This document shows, piece after piece, positions 17,781-27,805 of a stretch of DNA of 64,000 bases (positions are counted from its first letter, which is position 1; each line of letters begins with the position of its first letter). Both the position numbers and the translations under genes were made by a program. A model generated the notes under the pieces. That model searched no databases, was not told the origin of the DNA, and worked only from the letters and a program-made list of their open reading frames with translations. The DNA comes from Microvirga lupini (GTDB taxonomy: Bacteria; Pseudomonadota; Alphaproteobacteria; Rhizobiales; Beijerinckiaceae), in the NCBI RefSeq assembly GCF_014191055.1, contig NZ_JACHWB010000003.1:186001-250000 (forward strand). The letters are read 5' to 3'.

Positions 17781-20700
17781 ATGCGGATCGAGCGGCGTTA
17801 TACGAAGTCTGGCCAATCGCCTTATTCCTCCCTCGCCTTCCGGCTCGCCACGAGCGAGATCCGCAATCCGGATGGCTCGGTGGTCTTCAAACTTGAGAAC
17901 ATCGAGGTGCCGGAGACCTGGAGCCAAGTGGCCTCCGACGTGCTGGCCCAGAAGTACTTCCGCAAGGCCGGCGTTCCGGCCCGCCTGAAGAAGGTGGAGG
18001 AGAACGACGTCCCGTCCTGGCTGTGGCGCTCCGTGCCCGACGAGGCCGCCCTCTCCTCCCTGCCCGAGGATCAGCGCCTCGGCTCCGAGATTTCCTCCAA
18101 GCAGGTCTTCGACCGTCTCGCCGGCTGCTGGACCTATTGGGGTTGGAAGGGCGGCTATTTCTCGTCCGAGGAAGACGCCCAGGCTTTCTATGACGAGCTG
18201 CGCTTCATGCTCGCCAACCAGATGGTGGCGCCGAACTCCCCGCAATGGTTCAACACCGGCCTGCACTGGGCCTACGGCATCGACGGCCCCGGCCAGGGCC
18301 ATTATTACGTGGACTACAAGACCGGCAAGCTGACCAAGTCCAAGTCGTCCTACGAGCACCCGCAGCCGCATGCCTGCTTCATCCAGGGCGTCGAGGACGA
18401 TCTGGTGAACGAGGGCGGCATCATGGACCTGTGGGTCCGCGAGGCGCGCCTGTTCAAGTACGGCTCCGGCACCGGCTCCAACTTCTCCAAGCTGCGCGGC
18501 GAGGGTGAAAAACTCTCCGGCGGCGGCCGCTCGTCCGGCCTCATGAGCTTCCTCAAGATCGGCGACCGGGCTGCCGGCGCGATCAAGTCGGGCGGCACCA
18601 CGCGCCGCGCCGCCAAGATGGTGGTGGTCGATGTCGATCACCCGGACATCGAGAGCTACATCGACTGGAAGGTGAAGGAGGAGCAGAAGGTCGCGGCCCT
18701 CGTCACCGGCTCCAAGCTCGCCGCCAAGCACCTCAAGGCCATCATGAAGGCCTGCATCAACTGCGAGGCCGAGGGCGATGCCTGCTTCGATCCGGAGAAG
18801 AACCCGGCTCTGAAGAAGGAGATCAAGCTGGCCCGCCGGGTGCAGATCCCGGACAACTACATCAAGCGCGTCATCCAGTTCGCCAAGCAGGGCTACACGG
18901 ATATCGACTTCCCCGTCTACGACACCGATTGGGATTCGGAAGCGTACCTCACCGTCTCCGGCCAGAACTCCAACAACTCCGTCTCGCTGACGGACGACTT
19001 CCTGCGCGCTGTCGAGAACGATGCCGATTGGCACCTCACCGCCCGCAAGGACGGCAAGCCGGTGAAGACCCTCAAGGCCCGCGACCTGTGGGAGCAGATC
19101 GGCCACGCCGCCTGGGCGTCCGCCGATCCCGGCCTGCACTTCAACACCACCATGAACGACTGGCACACCAGCCCCGCCGGTGGCCGCATCCGGGCGTCGA
19201 ACCCCTGCTCGGAATACATGTTCCTGGATGACACGGCGTGCAATCTCGCCTCCGCCAACCTGCTGCAGTTCTTCGACCGCCAGAACCACAAGTTCGACGC
19301 GGAATCCTTCGAGCATGCCTGCCGCCTCTGGACGGTGGTGCTCGAAATCTCCGTGATGATGGCGCAGTTCCCGTCCAAGGAGATCGCGCAGCTCTCCTAT
19401 GAGTACCGCACGCTGGGCCTCGGCTTCGCCAATATCGGTGGCCTGCTCATGACCATGGGCCTGCCCTACGACTCCGACGCCGGCCGTGCGCTCGGCGGCG
19501 CCATCACGGCGATCATGACCGGCGTGTCCTATGCCACCTCGGCCGAGATGGCCGGTGAACTCGGGCCGTTCCCGAACTACAAGGCCAACGCGAAGCACAT
19601 GCTGCGCGTGATCCGCAACCATCGCCGCGCGGCGCATGGCGAGGCTCAAGGCTATGAGGGCCTGGCTGTCAACCCGGTGCCGCTCGATCACGCCTCCTGC
19701 CCTGACCAGGACCTCGTCGCCCATGCCAAGTCCGCCTGGGACAAGGCTCTCCAGCTCGGCGAGAAGAACGGCTACCGCAACGCGCAATCCACCGTGATCG
19801 CCCCCACGGGCACGATCGGCCTCGTGATGGATTGCGACACCACCGGCATCGAGCCCGACTTCGCCCTGGTGAAGTTCAAGAAGCTCGCCGGCGGCGGCTA
19901 CTTCAAGATCATCAACCGGGCCGTGCCCGATGCGCTCCGCGCGCTCGGCTACCGCGAGCACGAGATCGCCGAGATCGAGGCCTATGCGGTCGGCCACGGC
20001 TCCATGAAGCAGGCACCCGCCATCAACCCCGGCTCGCTGCGCGCCAAGGGCTTCACGGACGACAAGATCGACGCGGTGGAGAAGGGCCTGAAATCGGCCT
20101 TCGACATCAAGTTCGTGTTCAACCGCTGGACTCTGGGCGAGGACTTCCTCACCGGCACGCTGAAGGTCCCGGCGGAAAAGCTCAACGATCCGTCCTTCGA
20201 CCTGCTGTCGTTCCTCGGCTTCTCGAAGGCCGACATCGAGGCCGCGAACATCCACATCTGCGGAGCGATGACTCTCGAGGGAGCGCCCTTCCTCAAAGTG
20301 GAGCACTACCCGGTCTTCGATTGCGCCAATCCGTGCGGCAAGATCGGCAAGCGCTACCTCTCGGTGGAGAGCCACATCCGCATGATGGCGGCGTCGCAGC
20401 CCTTCATCTCCGGTGCGATCTCCAAGACCATCAACATGCCCAACGACGCCACCGTCGAGGATTGCAAGAACGCCTACATGCTGTCCTGGAAGCTGGCGCT
20501 GAAGGCCAACGCCCTCTACCGCGACGGCTCCAAGCTCTCGCAGCCGCTGAACTCCGCCCTCATCGCCGATGAGGACGAGGATGCGGACGACGCGGTGGAG
20601 ACGCTGGCCGCCATGCCGGCTGCCGCCAAGGCCGCGCATGTGTCGGAGAAGATCGTCGAAAAGATCGTCGAGCGCGTGGTGGCCCTGCGCGACCGCGAGA

Positions 20701-21482
20701 AGATGCCCGACCGCCGCAAGGGCTACACCCAGAAGGCCGTCGTCGGCGGCCACAAGGTGTATCTCCGCACCGGCGAATACGACGACGGACGCCTCGGCGA
20801 GATCTTCATCGACATGCACAAGGAAGGCGCCGCCTTCCGGGCCATGATGAACAACTTCGCCATCGCGATCTCCCTCGGCCTGCAATACGGCGTGCCGCTG
20901 GAGGAATACGTGGAGGCCTTCACCTTCACGCGCTTCGAGCCCGCCGGCTTCGTCCAGGGTAACGAGCGCATCAAGTCCGCCACCTCGATCCTCGACTACG
21001 TGTTCCGCGAGCTCGCCGTGTCCTATCTTGGCCGCAACGACCTCGCCCACGTGGACCCGTCGGAGGCAGGCCCCACCACCATCGGCAAGGGCGAGGACCA
21101 GTCGAAGGCGCCGGAGCCCGCTCCCGCCACGGCCATCGTGTCCCGCGGCTTCGTGCGCGGCAACTCCGACCGCCTCATGCTCATCCCCGGCGGTGGCACC
21201 GGCAGCGCCGGAGGCATTACTCAGCGGACGACCGGCGTGACGGTCGGCGCGAACGCGCTCAAGGCTGAACTCGCTCAGCCCGCCGCGCAGGAGAAGCCGG
21301 TCGGCGAAGCCGAAATGTCCAAGCTCGCCTTCACGGCCCCGTCCGTCGCCGACCGGCGCGCCGAGGCCAAGATGAAGGGCTATGTCGGCGAAGCCTGCCC
21401 CGAGTGTGCGAACTTCACGCTGGTGCGCAACGGGACGTGCTTGAAGTGCGATACTTGTGGAAGCACGACCGGGTGCTCTTGA
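17781..21482 (+). CDS. nrdJ: Vitamin B12-dependent (class II) ribonucleotide reductase
   Basis: Reduces ribonucleotides to deoxyribonucleotides using adenosylcobalamin to generate the radical, independent of oxygen. The 1233-residue product matches the long alphaproteobacterial NrdJ. It shows the active-site motif [21 protein letters not shown] region, the P-loop-like barrel segment [23 protein letters not shown] and a C-terminal zinc-ribbon with CPECANFTL...[11 protein letters not shown] carrying the shuttle cysteines. A Cys-rich insert [13 protein letters not shown] is at about 319-335. The start is MRIERRYTK with aggaa upstream. Two NrdR-like boxes and a long leader precede it. It depends on a cobalamin supply encoded elsewhere. 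Confidence 0.96.
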   Translation: MRIERRYTKSGQSPYSSLAFRLATSEIRNPDGSVVFKLENIEVPETWSQVASDVLAQKYFRKAGVPARLKKVEENDVPSWLWRSVPDEAALSSLPEDQRLGSEISSKQVFDRLAGCWTYWGWKGGYFSSEEDAQAFYDELRFMLANQMVAPNSPQWFNTGLHWAYGIDGPGQGHYYVDYKTGKLTKSKSSYEHPQPHACFIQGVEDDLVNEGGIMDLWVREARLFKYGSGTGSNFSKLRGEGEKLSGGGRSSGLMSFLKIGDRAAGAIKSGGTTRRAAKMVVVDVDHPDIESYIDWKVKEEQKVAALVTGSKLAAKHLKAIMKACINCEAEGDACFDPEKNPALKKEIKLARRVQIPDNYIKRVIQFAKQGYTDIDFPVYDTDWDSEAYLTVSGQNSNNSVSLTDDFLRAVENDADWHLTARKDGKPVKTLKARDLWEQIGHAAWASADPGLHFNTTMNDWHTSPAGGRIRASNPCSEYMFLDDTACNLASANLLQFFDRQNHKFDAESFEHACRLWTVVLEISVMMAQFPSKEIAQLSYEYRTLGLGFANIGGLLMTMGLPYDSDAGRALGGAITAIMTGVSYATSAEMAGELGPFPNYKANAKHMLRVIRNHRRAAHGEAQGYEGLAVNPVPLDHASCPDQDLVAHAKSAWDKALQLGEKNGYRNAQSTVIAPTGTIGLVMDCDTTGIEPDFALVKFKKLAGGGYFKIINRAVPDALRALGYREHEIAEIEAYAVGHGSMKQAPAINPGSLRAKGFTDDKIDAVEKGLKSAFDIKFVFNRWTLGEDFLTGTLKVPAEKLNDPSFDLLSFLGFSKADIEAANIHICGAMTLEGAPFLKVEHYPVFDCANPCGKIGKRYLSVESHIRMMAASQPFISGAISKTINMPNDATVEDCKNAYMLSWKLALKANALYRDGSKLSQPLNSALIADEDEDADDAVETLAAMPAAAKAAHVSEKIVEKIVERVVALRDREKMPDRRKGYTQKAVVGGHKVYLRTGEYDDGRLGEIFIDMHKEGAAFRAMMNNFAIAISLGLQYGVPLEEYVEAFTFTRFEPAGFVQGNERIKSATSILDYVFRELAVSYLGRNDLAHVDPSEAGPTTIGKGEDQSKAPEPAPATAIVSRGFVRGNSDRLMLIPGGGTGSAGGITQRTTGVTVGANALKAELAQPAAQEKPVGEAEMSKLAFTAPSVADRRAEAKMKGYVGEACPECANFTLVRNGTCLKCDTCGSTTGCS

Positions 21483-21496
21483 TTATGCCGACCGTT

Positions 21497-21522
21497 GATG
21501 TCGCCCCCAAATGGGCGACATC
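21497..21522 (+). terminator. Hairpin after nrdJ, probable terminator
   Basis: Perfect 10-bp stem gatgtcgccc / gggcgacatc with a 6-nt loop, 14 nt after the nrdJ stop codon. It lacks a strong T run (taccgtt follows), so it may act as a terminator or as a 3' stability hairpin. Confidence 0.5.
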
Positions 21523-21790
21523 TACCGTTAATGGCCGTCACGGCGCATCGCATAAGAGCGTCGTGACGGACCGAGGGAAGGCCGCACCTAGGGGTTGCAC
21601 CGATACCGCATCCCTGTTCGGGTTAATCCAACCCGACGGCCCGACCTGATCAAGTCAACTGCCCGCCGCATCGATCAGCGGGCTCTTTCCCCAAACTCCT
21701 TGAGCCTCAGGGATCGGGCGGCCGTGTGCTGCCCGAAGCCTCCCGTTCGGAACAAAAGGGGACCAACCAACACGATGGAAGGACTCGTGC
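21523..21790 (+). promoter_or_regulatory. Region upstream of the CBASS operon with an inverted repeat
   Basis: No gene is visible between nrdJ and cap5. A perfect inverted repeat tcgggtt-aatcc-aacccga occupies 21618-21636 and could be an operator or a small hairpin ahead of the defence operon. No clear -35/-10 pair or ribosome-binding site of unusual strength was found. Confidence 0.3.
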
Positions 21791-23005
21791 ATGGCTACCC
21801 GTGGCCAGAAGGCCTCACGCACGTCCGCAAAGGACTCCGCCAAACCGCCCAAGATCTCCCGCAAGGCAGTTCCGGCACACATTAAGGCAATCGTCTGGGG
21901 CCAGGCCGCCGGGCGGTGCCAGTTCACCGGGTGCAACGAGCGACTGATCGGCGACCTCATCTCCGGGAAGACGCACTTGAACAAGGCCTACATCGCCCAC
22001 ATCGTCGCCGACAGCGCGGACGGTCCCCGCGGTGATGCGGACCTTTCCCCAAAGCTCACCCACGACCCCGCCAACCTGATGCTGATGTGCGATCCCCACC
22101 ACCGCCTCATCGATGGACCGGGGACGCGGCAGGACTACACAGTGGAACGCCTGCGCGAGATGAAGGCCCGTCATGAGCGGCGCATCGAGATCGTGACGGG
22201 CATCGATGAGGATCGCGCATGCCACGTGATCCGATACACGGCAGGCATCGCCGCGAATGAGTCCCATGTCGCTGCCGAGCACGTGAGGTCAGCCATGCTG
22301 CCTGACTTGTACCCGGCGGAGGGCGGCTGGATCGACCTCGACGTGGTCGGCCTGAGCCTGCCCGACCATGACCCGGACTACTGGAGGACCCACCTCCGCA
22401 ATCTGCGAGAGGCGTTCTCCCAGAAGGTGCGAGGGCGTCTGGAGCGACGGGAGATCAAGCGTCTCGCCGTGTTCGGCGTGGCCCCCATGCCGCTGCTCGT
22501 GGAACTCGGGCGCCTGCTCTCGGATGTTCCCACCGCAGAGGTCCGACAGCTTCTCCGTAACCCGAAGGGCTGGCGGTGGCAGGACTCGGAGGCCCCGATG
22601 TCCCTCACCGTCTCCCCGGCCGCAACGGCGGGCAGGACGGTGGCCCTCAAGCTCGAGATCAGCGCAGGGATCGCCAATGACAGGATCGCCCAAATCCTCG
22701 GTACCAATGCCCCAATCTGGTCGATCTCGGCCTCGGGCGCTCACAACGACATCATGCGGCGCCGCGATGACTTGGCCGATTTCGCGAAGGCCTTCCGGGG
22801 AACCCTCGATGCCATCAAGCGGGCGCATGGCGAGGACGTAACCGTGCACCTCTTCCCGGCCATGCCCGTCTCCGCAGCCGTGGAAGTCGGCCGGGCGTGG
22901 CAACCGAAAGCGCATCCCCCGATTCGCATCTACGACCAGAACAACGCGCTCGGCGGCTTCATCCCCGCGCACGAACTCACCCACGAGCAGCGGAGCGCAG
23001 CATGA
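21791..23005 (+). CDS. cap5: CBASS effector nuclease Cap5 (HNH-SAVED)
   Basis: A 404-residue antiphage effector. The N-terminal HNH module has C43 and C48 (GRCQFTGC), H70 in YIAHIVAD, N95 in NLMLMC and H103/H104 in DPHHRLIDG, giving a complete catalytic and zinc-binding set. From about residue 165 to the end is a SAVED domain, recognisable from WIDLDVVGLSLPDHDP, KRLAVFGVAPMPLLVELGRLLSDV, ALKLEISAGIANDRI and VTVHLFPAMPVSAAVEVGRAWQPKAHPPIRIYD. In studied Cap5 proteins cyclic dinucleotide binding by SAVED assembles tetramers that degrade DNA. The stop overlaps the CD-NTase start in ATGA, so the two are translationally coupled. Activity and ligand here are inferred from family. Confidence 0.93.
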   Translation: MATRGQKASRTSAKDSAKPPKISRKAVPAHIKAIVWGQAAGRCQFTGCNERLIGDLISGKTHLNKAYIAHIVADSADGPRGDADLSPKLTHDPANLMLMCDPHHRLIDGPGTRQDYTVERLREMKARHERRIEIVTGIDEDRACHVIRYTAGIAANESHVAAEHVRSAMLPDLYPAEGGWIDLDVVGLSLPDHDPDYWRTHLRNLREAFSQKVRGRLERREIKRLAVFGVAPMPLLVELGRLLSDVPTAEVRQLLRNPKGWRWQDSEAPMSLTVSPAATAGRTVALKLEISAGIANDRIAQILGTNAPIWSISASGAHNDIMRRRDDLADFAKAFRGTLDAIKRAHGEDVTVHLFPAMPVSAAVEVGRAWQPKAHPPIRIYDQNNALGGFIPAHELTHEQRSAA

Positions 23006-24552
23006 CATTCCATTTCACGCCCCGTGCCTCGCGCGAGTTCGAGGACTTCCTGGAGGCCCTTGAGGCCGAACTTGAGATCCCGCCGAGCCGCTACGAGGCG
23101 GCGGAGCGCAGCTACCATTCCGTAGGAGACTGGCTCAACCGCCCGGAGTCCAAGCTCCAGCGCTTTGAACCGCAGGTCTACGTGCAGGGATCCTTCCGGC
23201 TCGGCACGGCCATCAAGCCACTCAGCGAGAAGGACGAGTACGACGTCGACGCGATCTGCGAGATGCGCCGCATGGCGAAGGAGCACTACAGCCAGTCGCA
23301 GCTCAAGGACATGCTGGGCAACGAGCTTGCCACCTACGTCGAAGAGAGGGGGATGAACAAGCCCGCGAGCGAGCGGCGGAGGTGCTGGACGCTGCACTAC
23401 GCGGACGGGAGCCAGTTCCACCTCGACGTCACCCCGGCAGTGCCTCAGGGGGACGATGGCCGACGGTTGCTCAGGATGATCGGCGTTCCGCCGGAGCTGA
23501 CCGGAGCGGCCATCGCCATCACCGACCGGGAGCACGCCAACTACCGTCGGATCTCGAGCGACTGGCCGAGGAGCAATCCGAAAGGTTACTGCGAGTGGTT
23601 CAAGTCACGCATGAGCGCGGTTCTTGCGCGGCGGAAGGCGGCGATGGCTGCAACCCGCGCCGAGGTGGAGAGGATCCCCGATTACAAAGTCAGGACCCCT
23701 CTACAGTCAGCCATCAAGCTCCTCAAGCGCCACCGGGACATCATGTTCTCGGGCAGTCCCGATGAGGCGCCGATCTCGATCATCATCACCACCCTTTCGG
23801 CGCACGCCTACAGAGGCGAGGAGACGACGGCGGACGCTCTCACCCGGGTGCTCACGGACATGCGAGACTACATCCTCGTCGGCAGGGACGGCGTCCACCG
23901 CATTCCGAACCCCACGGACCCCGAGGAGAACTTCGCCGACAAGTGGCAGGAGAAGCCGGAGCTCCGGAACGCCTTCGATGAGTGGTTGGAACGGGCACGC
24001 ACCGACTTCCAGTCGGTTTCCCGCTCCCGTGACCGCAAGCAGATTGCCTGGGTGATGTCCCGCGCAATGGGAACGATCCCGGTCGACCGCATTCTCCAGA
24101 AGCACCCGATCACGGTCGCCGACAACCTGCCGGTCAGGATCCGCGATTTCGGTCGGGATCTCGTCATGCGCGCGAACCATCGGCGCGCTCCCCGTTGGCC
24201 AAACGCACCTGCCGGCCAGGCCCGCATCGAAGAGGCCACATTCACCCGTGACGGCTTCCGGCCGGAGCGTCTCCAGAGCGAAGGGCGGATACTCGAAAAA
24301 GGTGGCGACCTCCGGTTCGTCGCTCACACGACAGTGCCGGCACCCTACAGGGTTTACTGGCAGATCGTGAACACCGGGACGGACGCCGAGCGTGCCAACG
24401 GGCTGCGAGGCAGCTTCGAATACTTCGAGAAGGGCGGTCTCACCAAGAAGGAGTCGACCAAGTTTGGCGGCCCTCATTCCATCGAGTGCTTCATCGTGAA
24501 GAACGGCAGACTGGCCGCCCGAAGCGGGGCATTCGTTGTCACCATCCGTTGA
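23002..24552 (+). CDS. CBASS cyclic oligonucleotide synthase (CD-NTase) with AGS-C domain
   Basis: A 516-residue cGAS/DncV-like nucleotidyltransferase that would make the second messenger activating Cap5 upon phage infection. The start overlaps the cap5 stop (ATGA). The active site is visible as VQGSFRLGTAIKP (Gly63-Ser64) with the acidic pair D81 and D83 in DEYDVDAICEM and the third carboxylate D142 in FHLDVTPAV. The C-terminal ~110 residues (VPAPYRVYWQIVNTG, LRGSFEYF, GGPHSIECFIVKNGRLAARSGAFVV) form an AGS-C sensor domain. The nucleotide product cannot be read from sequence; Cap5-linked CD-NTases of clade G make 3',2'-cGAMP. No Cap2/Cap3 genes are present, so this is a minimal two-gene type. 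Confidence 0.92.
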   Translation: MTFHFTPRASREFEDFLEALEAELEIPPSRYEAAERSYHSVGDWLNRPESKLQRFEPQVYVQGSFRLGTAIKPLSEKDEYDVDAICEMRRMAKEHYSQSQLKDMLGNELATYVEERGMNKPASERRRCWTLHYADGSQFHLDVTPAVPQGDDGRRLLRMIGVPPELTGAAIAITDREHANYRRISSDWPRSNPKGYCEWFKSRMSAVLARRKAAMAATRAEVERIPDYKVRTPLQSAIKLLKRHRDIMFSGSPDEAPISIIITTLSAHAYRGEETTADALTRVLTDMRDYILVGRDGVHRIPNPTDPEENFADKWQEKPELRNAFDEWLERARTDFQSVSRSRDRKQIAWVMSRAMGTIPVDRILQKHPITVADNLPVRIRDFGRDLVMRANHRRAPRWPNAPAGQARIEEATFTRDGFRPERLQSEGRILEKGGDLRFVAHTTVPAPYRVYWQIVNTGTDAERANGLRGSFEYFEKGGLTKKESTKFGGPHSIECFIVKNGRLAARSGAFVVTIR

Positions 24553-24708
24553 CGGAACGGGAAAGCTGGAGCTGGCGGTGGCCGCCGGGTCCAACTTTCC
24601 ATCGTCTCGTTGATCACATCATCGGCAGGCGTTGTCGATTGCACCCACGCCTCCAACCCTCCCGAGAGCGGTTCCCGCAGCCGTCCCTGCTCTCGAGGAG
24701 GTCTTCCG

Positions 24709-25131
24709 ATGAACGACGACATTCCGTGGCCGCGGCCCGGCCAGCCGCTCTCCCCGGCCTCCCTCCTGGCCGAGATCGACGACGTCGTGTACGACCTGCT
24801 CGAGCACGAGGAGGGCTGGACGGTCCGGGACGTCATCGCGTCCGTGGAGCGCCGCATCGACGTCATGGTCCTGCACAAGACCTCGCTGCGCCCCGATCCC
24901 GAGGTCTCCTCCCGGATGCTCGCCCCTGAGTACGTGCACGGAAGAATTCGCGCCGTGGTGAAGGACATCGAGTCCCGGGTCGTCGGCCGGGGCGTCAGCG
25001 AGCACGGGGAGCCGCTCGTGTACGTCCGGCGGAGGTCGCCGTACATGGGCAACGAGCTGGACGCACGGATCACCGGCGTGAGCATGCCCGACGAGGGCGA
25101 GCCTGTCGTGACGATGGGGATCGGGTTCTAG
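24709..25131 (+). CDS. Hypothetical protein downstream of CBASS
   Basis: A 140-residue soluble, acidic protein starting MNDDIPWPRPGQPLSP behind a good ribosome-binding site (cgaggagg, 7 nt spacing). I do not recognise a family. An N-terminal helical half (SLLAEIDDVVYDLLEHEEGWTVRDVIASVERRIDVMV) precedes a part with KDIESRVVGRGVSEHGEPLVYVRRR, likely beta-rich. It lies 156 nt after the CD-NTase stop on the same strand; it may be the third gene of the defence locus or an unrelated neighbour. The lack of overlap argues against tight coupling. Confidence 0.65.
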   Translation: MNDDIPWPRPGQPLSPASLLAEIDDVVYDLLEHEEGWTVRDVIASVERRIDVMVLHKTSLRPDPEVSSRMLAPEYVHGRIRAVVKDIESRVVGRGVSEHGEPLVYVRRRSPYMGNELDARITGVSMPDEGEPVVTMGIGF

Positions 25132-25677
25132 GCGCGGAGACGATCTGGTCCTCGAGCGGCTTGGGCGATCCTTGCCCTGTCATCACGGGATGGTCGACGG
25201 AACGCCTGGTCCTCGCGACGGATACCGCCCTACGCGCGGTAGTCCTTGAAAGGCCCGCACACAGCCGCCGATGACGGGTAATATCGTGGGAGCTTGCGAC
25301 GACTTAGTCCAGGAACAGGGCGTCTCGGCAATGTGCGTAGCGCTGCATATCGTGTCTGTTGTCCCCGGGTCTTGAAGTCTGACTCAAACCCCGGGGTATC
25401 CTGACCCGAATGGGCGAAAAGCCTGACTCTCGGTCCTTGCAGCCGTGGGTTGTGCGCGAGCCGACGGGTCTGGGCGTTGCCGCAAAGGATTGGAAAAGGC
25501 CCGTCTTCCCTGAAGGAGGCGGGCCTTTTTCCGTCCGGACGGCCCCGGCTGCGGCTTCCCTGCATCGAGTCCTTCGGCTGGTTTCGTGCCACCCGTCCAG
25601 CACCTGGCGCACGAGTCCTGCGGGTCTGCGGCATCGAAGCACCGGGGTCCGCGGTCCCGAGCGTCGGGGACCGGACC
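25132..25677. other. Gene-poor stretch between 24709 gene and 25678 gene
   Basis: About 550 bases without a supportable gene. It contains a strong hairpin with a T run (separate entry) and an accccggggt palindrome near 25389-25396 pairing with ccccggg at 25363-25369. The pattern would suit a small transcript ending at the terminator, but no promoter was identified. Confidence 0.3.
25494..25530 (+). terminator. Orphan Rho-independent terminator
   Basis: The arms aaaaggcccg (25494-25503) and cgggcctttt (25520-25529) pair perfectly over 10 bp, with further partial pairing inside (tcttccc / ggagg), and five T follow. No gene ends close to it on the plus strand: the nearest stop is 360 nt upstream at 25131. 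On the minus strand it lies 150 nt beyond the gene ending at 25678. Confidence 0.65.
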
Positions 25678-26151
25678 TCAGCGCCAGTTCACGTAATTCT
25701 TGCTGACCTCCCACTTAAGGGATTCGTAGGTGTAGCCCTCGGGAGGGCCCTGGTACTCGGAGATGGACCAGCAGCCCACGTGGGTCTCGCCCGGTCCCAG
25801 GATTCGATCGCTGGTGAGCGAATACGCGTTCATGACAGAACTGCTGTAGCCCGGCTTGTAGGCCGAGAGGCTGAAGCTCACCGACGAGAGCGTCCTGTCG
25901 GGCGACCTGTTCGTGACCTCCACCATCACCGGATAGCGGGGATCGGCGCAGGCCGTCCTGTTGCCGCTGGCCCGCAGGACGACCTGGGCCAGTTCCCTTT
26001 CCCGGGCCTCCGCCCGGCGTCGGCCCGCCTGGTCCATGAAGAAGAACAGCGCGCCGCCACCGACGACCAGGATGCCGAGCAGCGCGAACATCTGCCTCGG
26101 AAACGAGAAGAAAAGGAACAGGGCGACCCCAGTCCCGACGATCCATGCCAT
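25678..26151 (-). CDS. Hypothetical membrane-anchored protein
   Basis: A 157-residue protein with two closely spaced hydrophobic segments at the N-terminus (WIVGTGVALFLFFSF and MFALLGILVVGGGALFFFM), then a charged helix (RRRAEARERELAQVVL) and a probably extracytoplasmic C-terminal domain with PVMVEVTNRSPDRTLSSVSFSLSAYKPG, resembling an immunoglobulin-like or FxLYD-type beta-sandwich. Two Cys (TACADPRY and HVGCWSI) could form a disulfide. No family is assigned. It is monocistronic and points toward the unknown gene at 24709. Confidence 0.6.
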   Translation of the reverse strand: MAWIVGTGVALFLFFSFPRQMFALLGILVVGGGALFFFMDQAGRRRAEARERELAQVVLRASGNRTACADPRYPVMVEVTNRSPDRTLSSVSFSLSAYKPGYSSSVMNAYSLTSDRILGPGETHVGCWSISEYQGPPEGYTYESLKWEVSKNYVNWR

Positions 26152-26373
26152 GTTCTTGCCCCCCGGCTCGCGGCAGGAGGCGATATTACGGAACTGCCCG
26201 TGCGTGCCAAGCTGACTCCGTGTCGTGGCAGTGGATCACGTCAGGCCGTCTCCTGCCGGATCGAGGATCGTCAGTGTTTCCCCGCATTCCACAGGCTCGG
26301 AACGAAAGCAGAACATTCCGCTGGAGACCGGGGCGTCGAATCAGTAACCTCGCGGCTCTCAGGGGAGGTGACG

Positions 26374-26616
26374 ATGACCGATCAGGTTCAGCCCACGTGC
26401 GACACGGACTGGATGGAGGCGGATGTCACGGCCGTGATCGAGGCCTGCGGAGGCGATCCGCGAACGGCCATCAAGGCACTCCTCGTCGAGCAGCACATCC
26501 AGGAGCAACGGATCGAACGCCTGGCCGCGGCACTGTCGTTCGGCTACGTGCGCGGGAGGATCGGCGTGACGCCGGTCCGGGTTGGCTCCAGCCACGGTGA
26601 ACCCACCCGATCATGA
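26374..26616 (+). CDS. Small hypothetical protein
   Basis: An 80-residue protein starting MTDQVQPTCDTDWMEADV, preceded by a strong ribosome-binding site (ggggaggtg) 5 nt from the ATG. The core VTAVIEACGGDPRTAIKALLVEQHIQEQRIERLAAALSFGYVRG is helical and recalls short conserved proteins of Methylobacteriaceae in which a Cys-Gly-Gly-Asp-Pro turn is followed by AI-ALL. The function is unknown. It is flanked by other short unknown genes. Confidence 0.6.
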   Translation: MTDQVQPTCDTDWMEADVTAVIEACGGDPRTAIKALLVEQHIQEQRIERLAAALSFGYVRGRIGVTPVRVGSSHGEPTRS

Positions 26617-26728
26617 TGGTTCCCGCCAGTCCCGCGTCGTCATCCATGCCTCATCGACCGGGGCGAACGCGGAATTTCGAGGGCTTGATCCCATGCGACA
26701 CGGTCATCCGAGAAGGTTCCGGCGCCTC

Positions 26729-26956
26729 ATGACCCTGGAGGTTGCAGACAGGCTCCTGGAGTCGCTGCGGCCGACCCGCCATCTCCTCACGCGGACGTTG
26801 GCCGACATCCCGATCGGCGGTCCGGAGTACCGTCAGATCGATCGCGTGGTGCAGGAAATCGATGCACTTGCCGAGATCTTGATCGGCGATGTCACCCACT
26901 ACCATCAGAAGGTCCACTCCGTACCCACGCTCGACACCGGACGCGGTGGCGAATAG
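26729..26956 (+). CDS. Small hypothetical protein
   Basis: A 75-residue protein from MTLEVADRLLESLRPTRHLL, with gagaagg 12 nt upstream; an ATG at 26693 is an alternative start. It is mainly helical: LRPTRHLLTRTLADIPIGGPEYRQIDRVVQEIDALAEILIGD. No family is recognised. It follows the 26374 gene at about 110 nt and precedes exoD at 110 nt. Coding status is moderately supported by amino-acid composition and lack of competing frames. Confidence 0.45.
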   Translation: MTLEVADRLLESLRPTRHLLTRTLADIPIGGPEYRQIDRVVQEIDALAEILIGDVTHYHQKVHSVPTLDTGRGGE

Positions 26957-27066
26957 GCATCGGAGGACAGCGGCCCATGCCGCACGCAGCGGGCGCCCGC
27001 TGCGGCTCACGTGTTTGACAGGACGCCCCCTCGTCCCCATATCCGGCAGCTCACCCAGACCGGATC

Positions 27067-27732
27067 ATGCCCGACCCTTCGAGTACCCTCGCGCCCGTCG
27101 CCTCCCCCGACGCGGACGCTGAACCCCGACGATTCTCCGGAATCCTGAACGAGCTCGCGAGCCGCCCCGCCGCGGCCATCAGCCTCGGCGACGTGCTGGA
27201 TGCCTTCGGAGACCGGGCCTTCGGCGCCCTGATGCTCCTGTTCGCCGCCCCCAACATGCTGCCGCTGCCGCCCGGCCTGTCGGTGGTCCTGGGAGCGCCG
27301 CTCCTGTTCGTGACCGCCCAGTTGATGCTGGGGCGGCCTGCCCTGTGGATGCCCCGCTTCATTCGCCGGCAGTCGATGCCCCGCGACCTCTTCCTGCGCC
27401 TGACGACGAAGCTCGGCCCCGTCCTGCGGTGGACGGAGCGCATCCTGCGGCCCCGGCTGGCCCTGCTGGTCCATCCAACCAACGAGCGGATCGTCGGTGC
27501 GGCCTGCCTGCTGCTCGCCGTCATCCTCCTCCTGCCAATCCCCCTCGGCAACATTCCGCCCGCCTGGGCCATCGCGGCCTTCGCGCTCGGCATCCTGGAG
27601 CGGGACGGCCTCGCCACCCTGGTCGGGTGGTTCGGGACCATCGGCAGCGTCCTGATCCTGGCGGCGGTGTCCTCGGCGCTCGTCGCCGGCATCCGTGCCT
27701 TCATCGACCAGCCATGGGTTCCGATCGGCTGA
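27067..27732 (+). CDS. exoD: ExoD family exopolysaccharide synthesis protein
   Basis: A 221-residue inner-membrane protein of the ExoD family, first described in Sinorhizobium exopolysaccharide production and alkali tolerance. Characteristic segments are DVLDAFGDRAFGALMLLFAAPNMLPLPPG, LLFVTAQLMLGRPALWMPRF and LLPIPLGNIPPAWAIAAFALGILERDGL, together giving about four hydrophobic helices. The molecular role is unknown. It lies about 70 nt before the start of the CNNM/CBS transporter gene, and the two may be co-transcribed. Confidence 0.88.
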   Translation: MPDPSSTLAPVASPDADAEPRRFSGILNELASRPAAAISLGDVLDAFGDRAFGALMLLFAAPNMLPLPPGLSVVLGAPLLFVTAQLMLGRPALWMPRFIRRQSMPRDLFLRLTTKLGPVLRWTERILRPRLALLVHPTNERIVGAACLLLAVILLLPIPLGNIPPAWAIAAFALGILERDGLATLVGWFGTIGSVLILAAVSSALVAGIRAFIDQPWVPIG

Positions 27733-27805
27733 CGGATCCCAATCGGAGTCCCGTCACTTACCTTCCAACAATCCTGGAGCGGTGCCCCGTGCACCGGAAC
27801 ATCCC

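Noticed and set aside
17766..21050. Very long minus-strand frame opposite nrdJ
   Set aside because: It is the antisense of nrdJ caused by strong third-position GC bias; no domain recognised.
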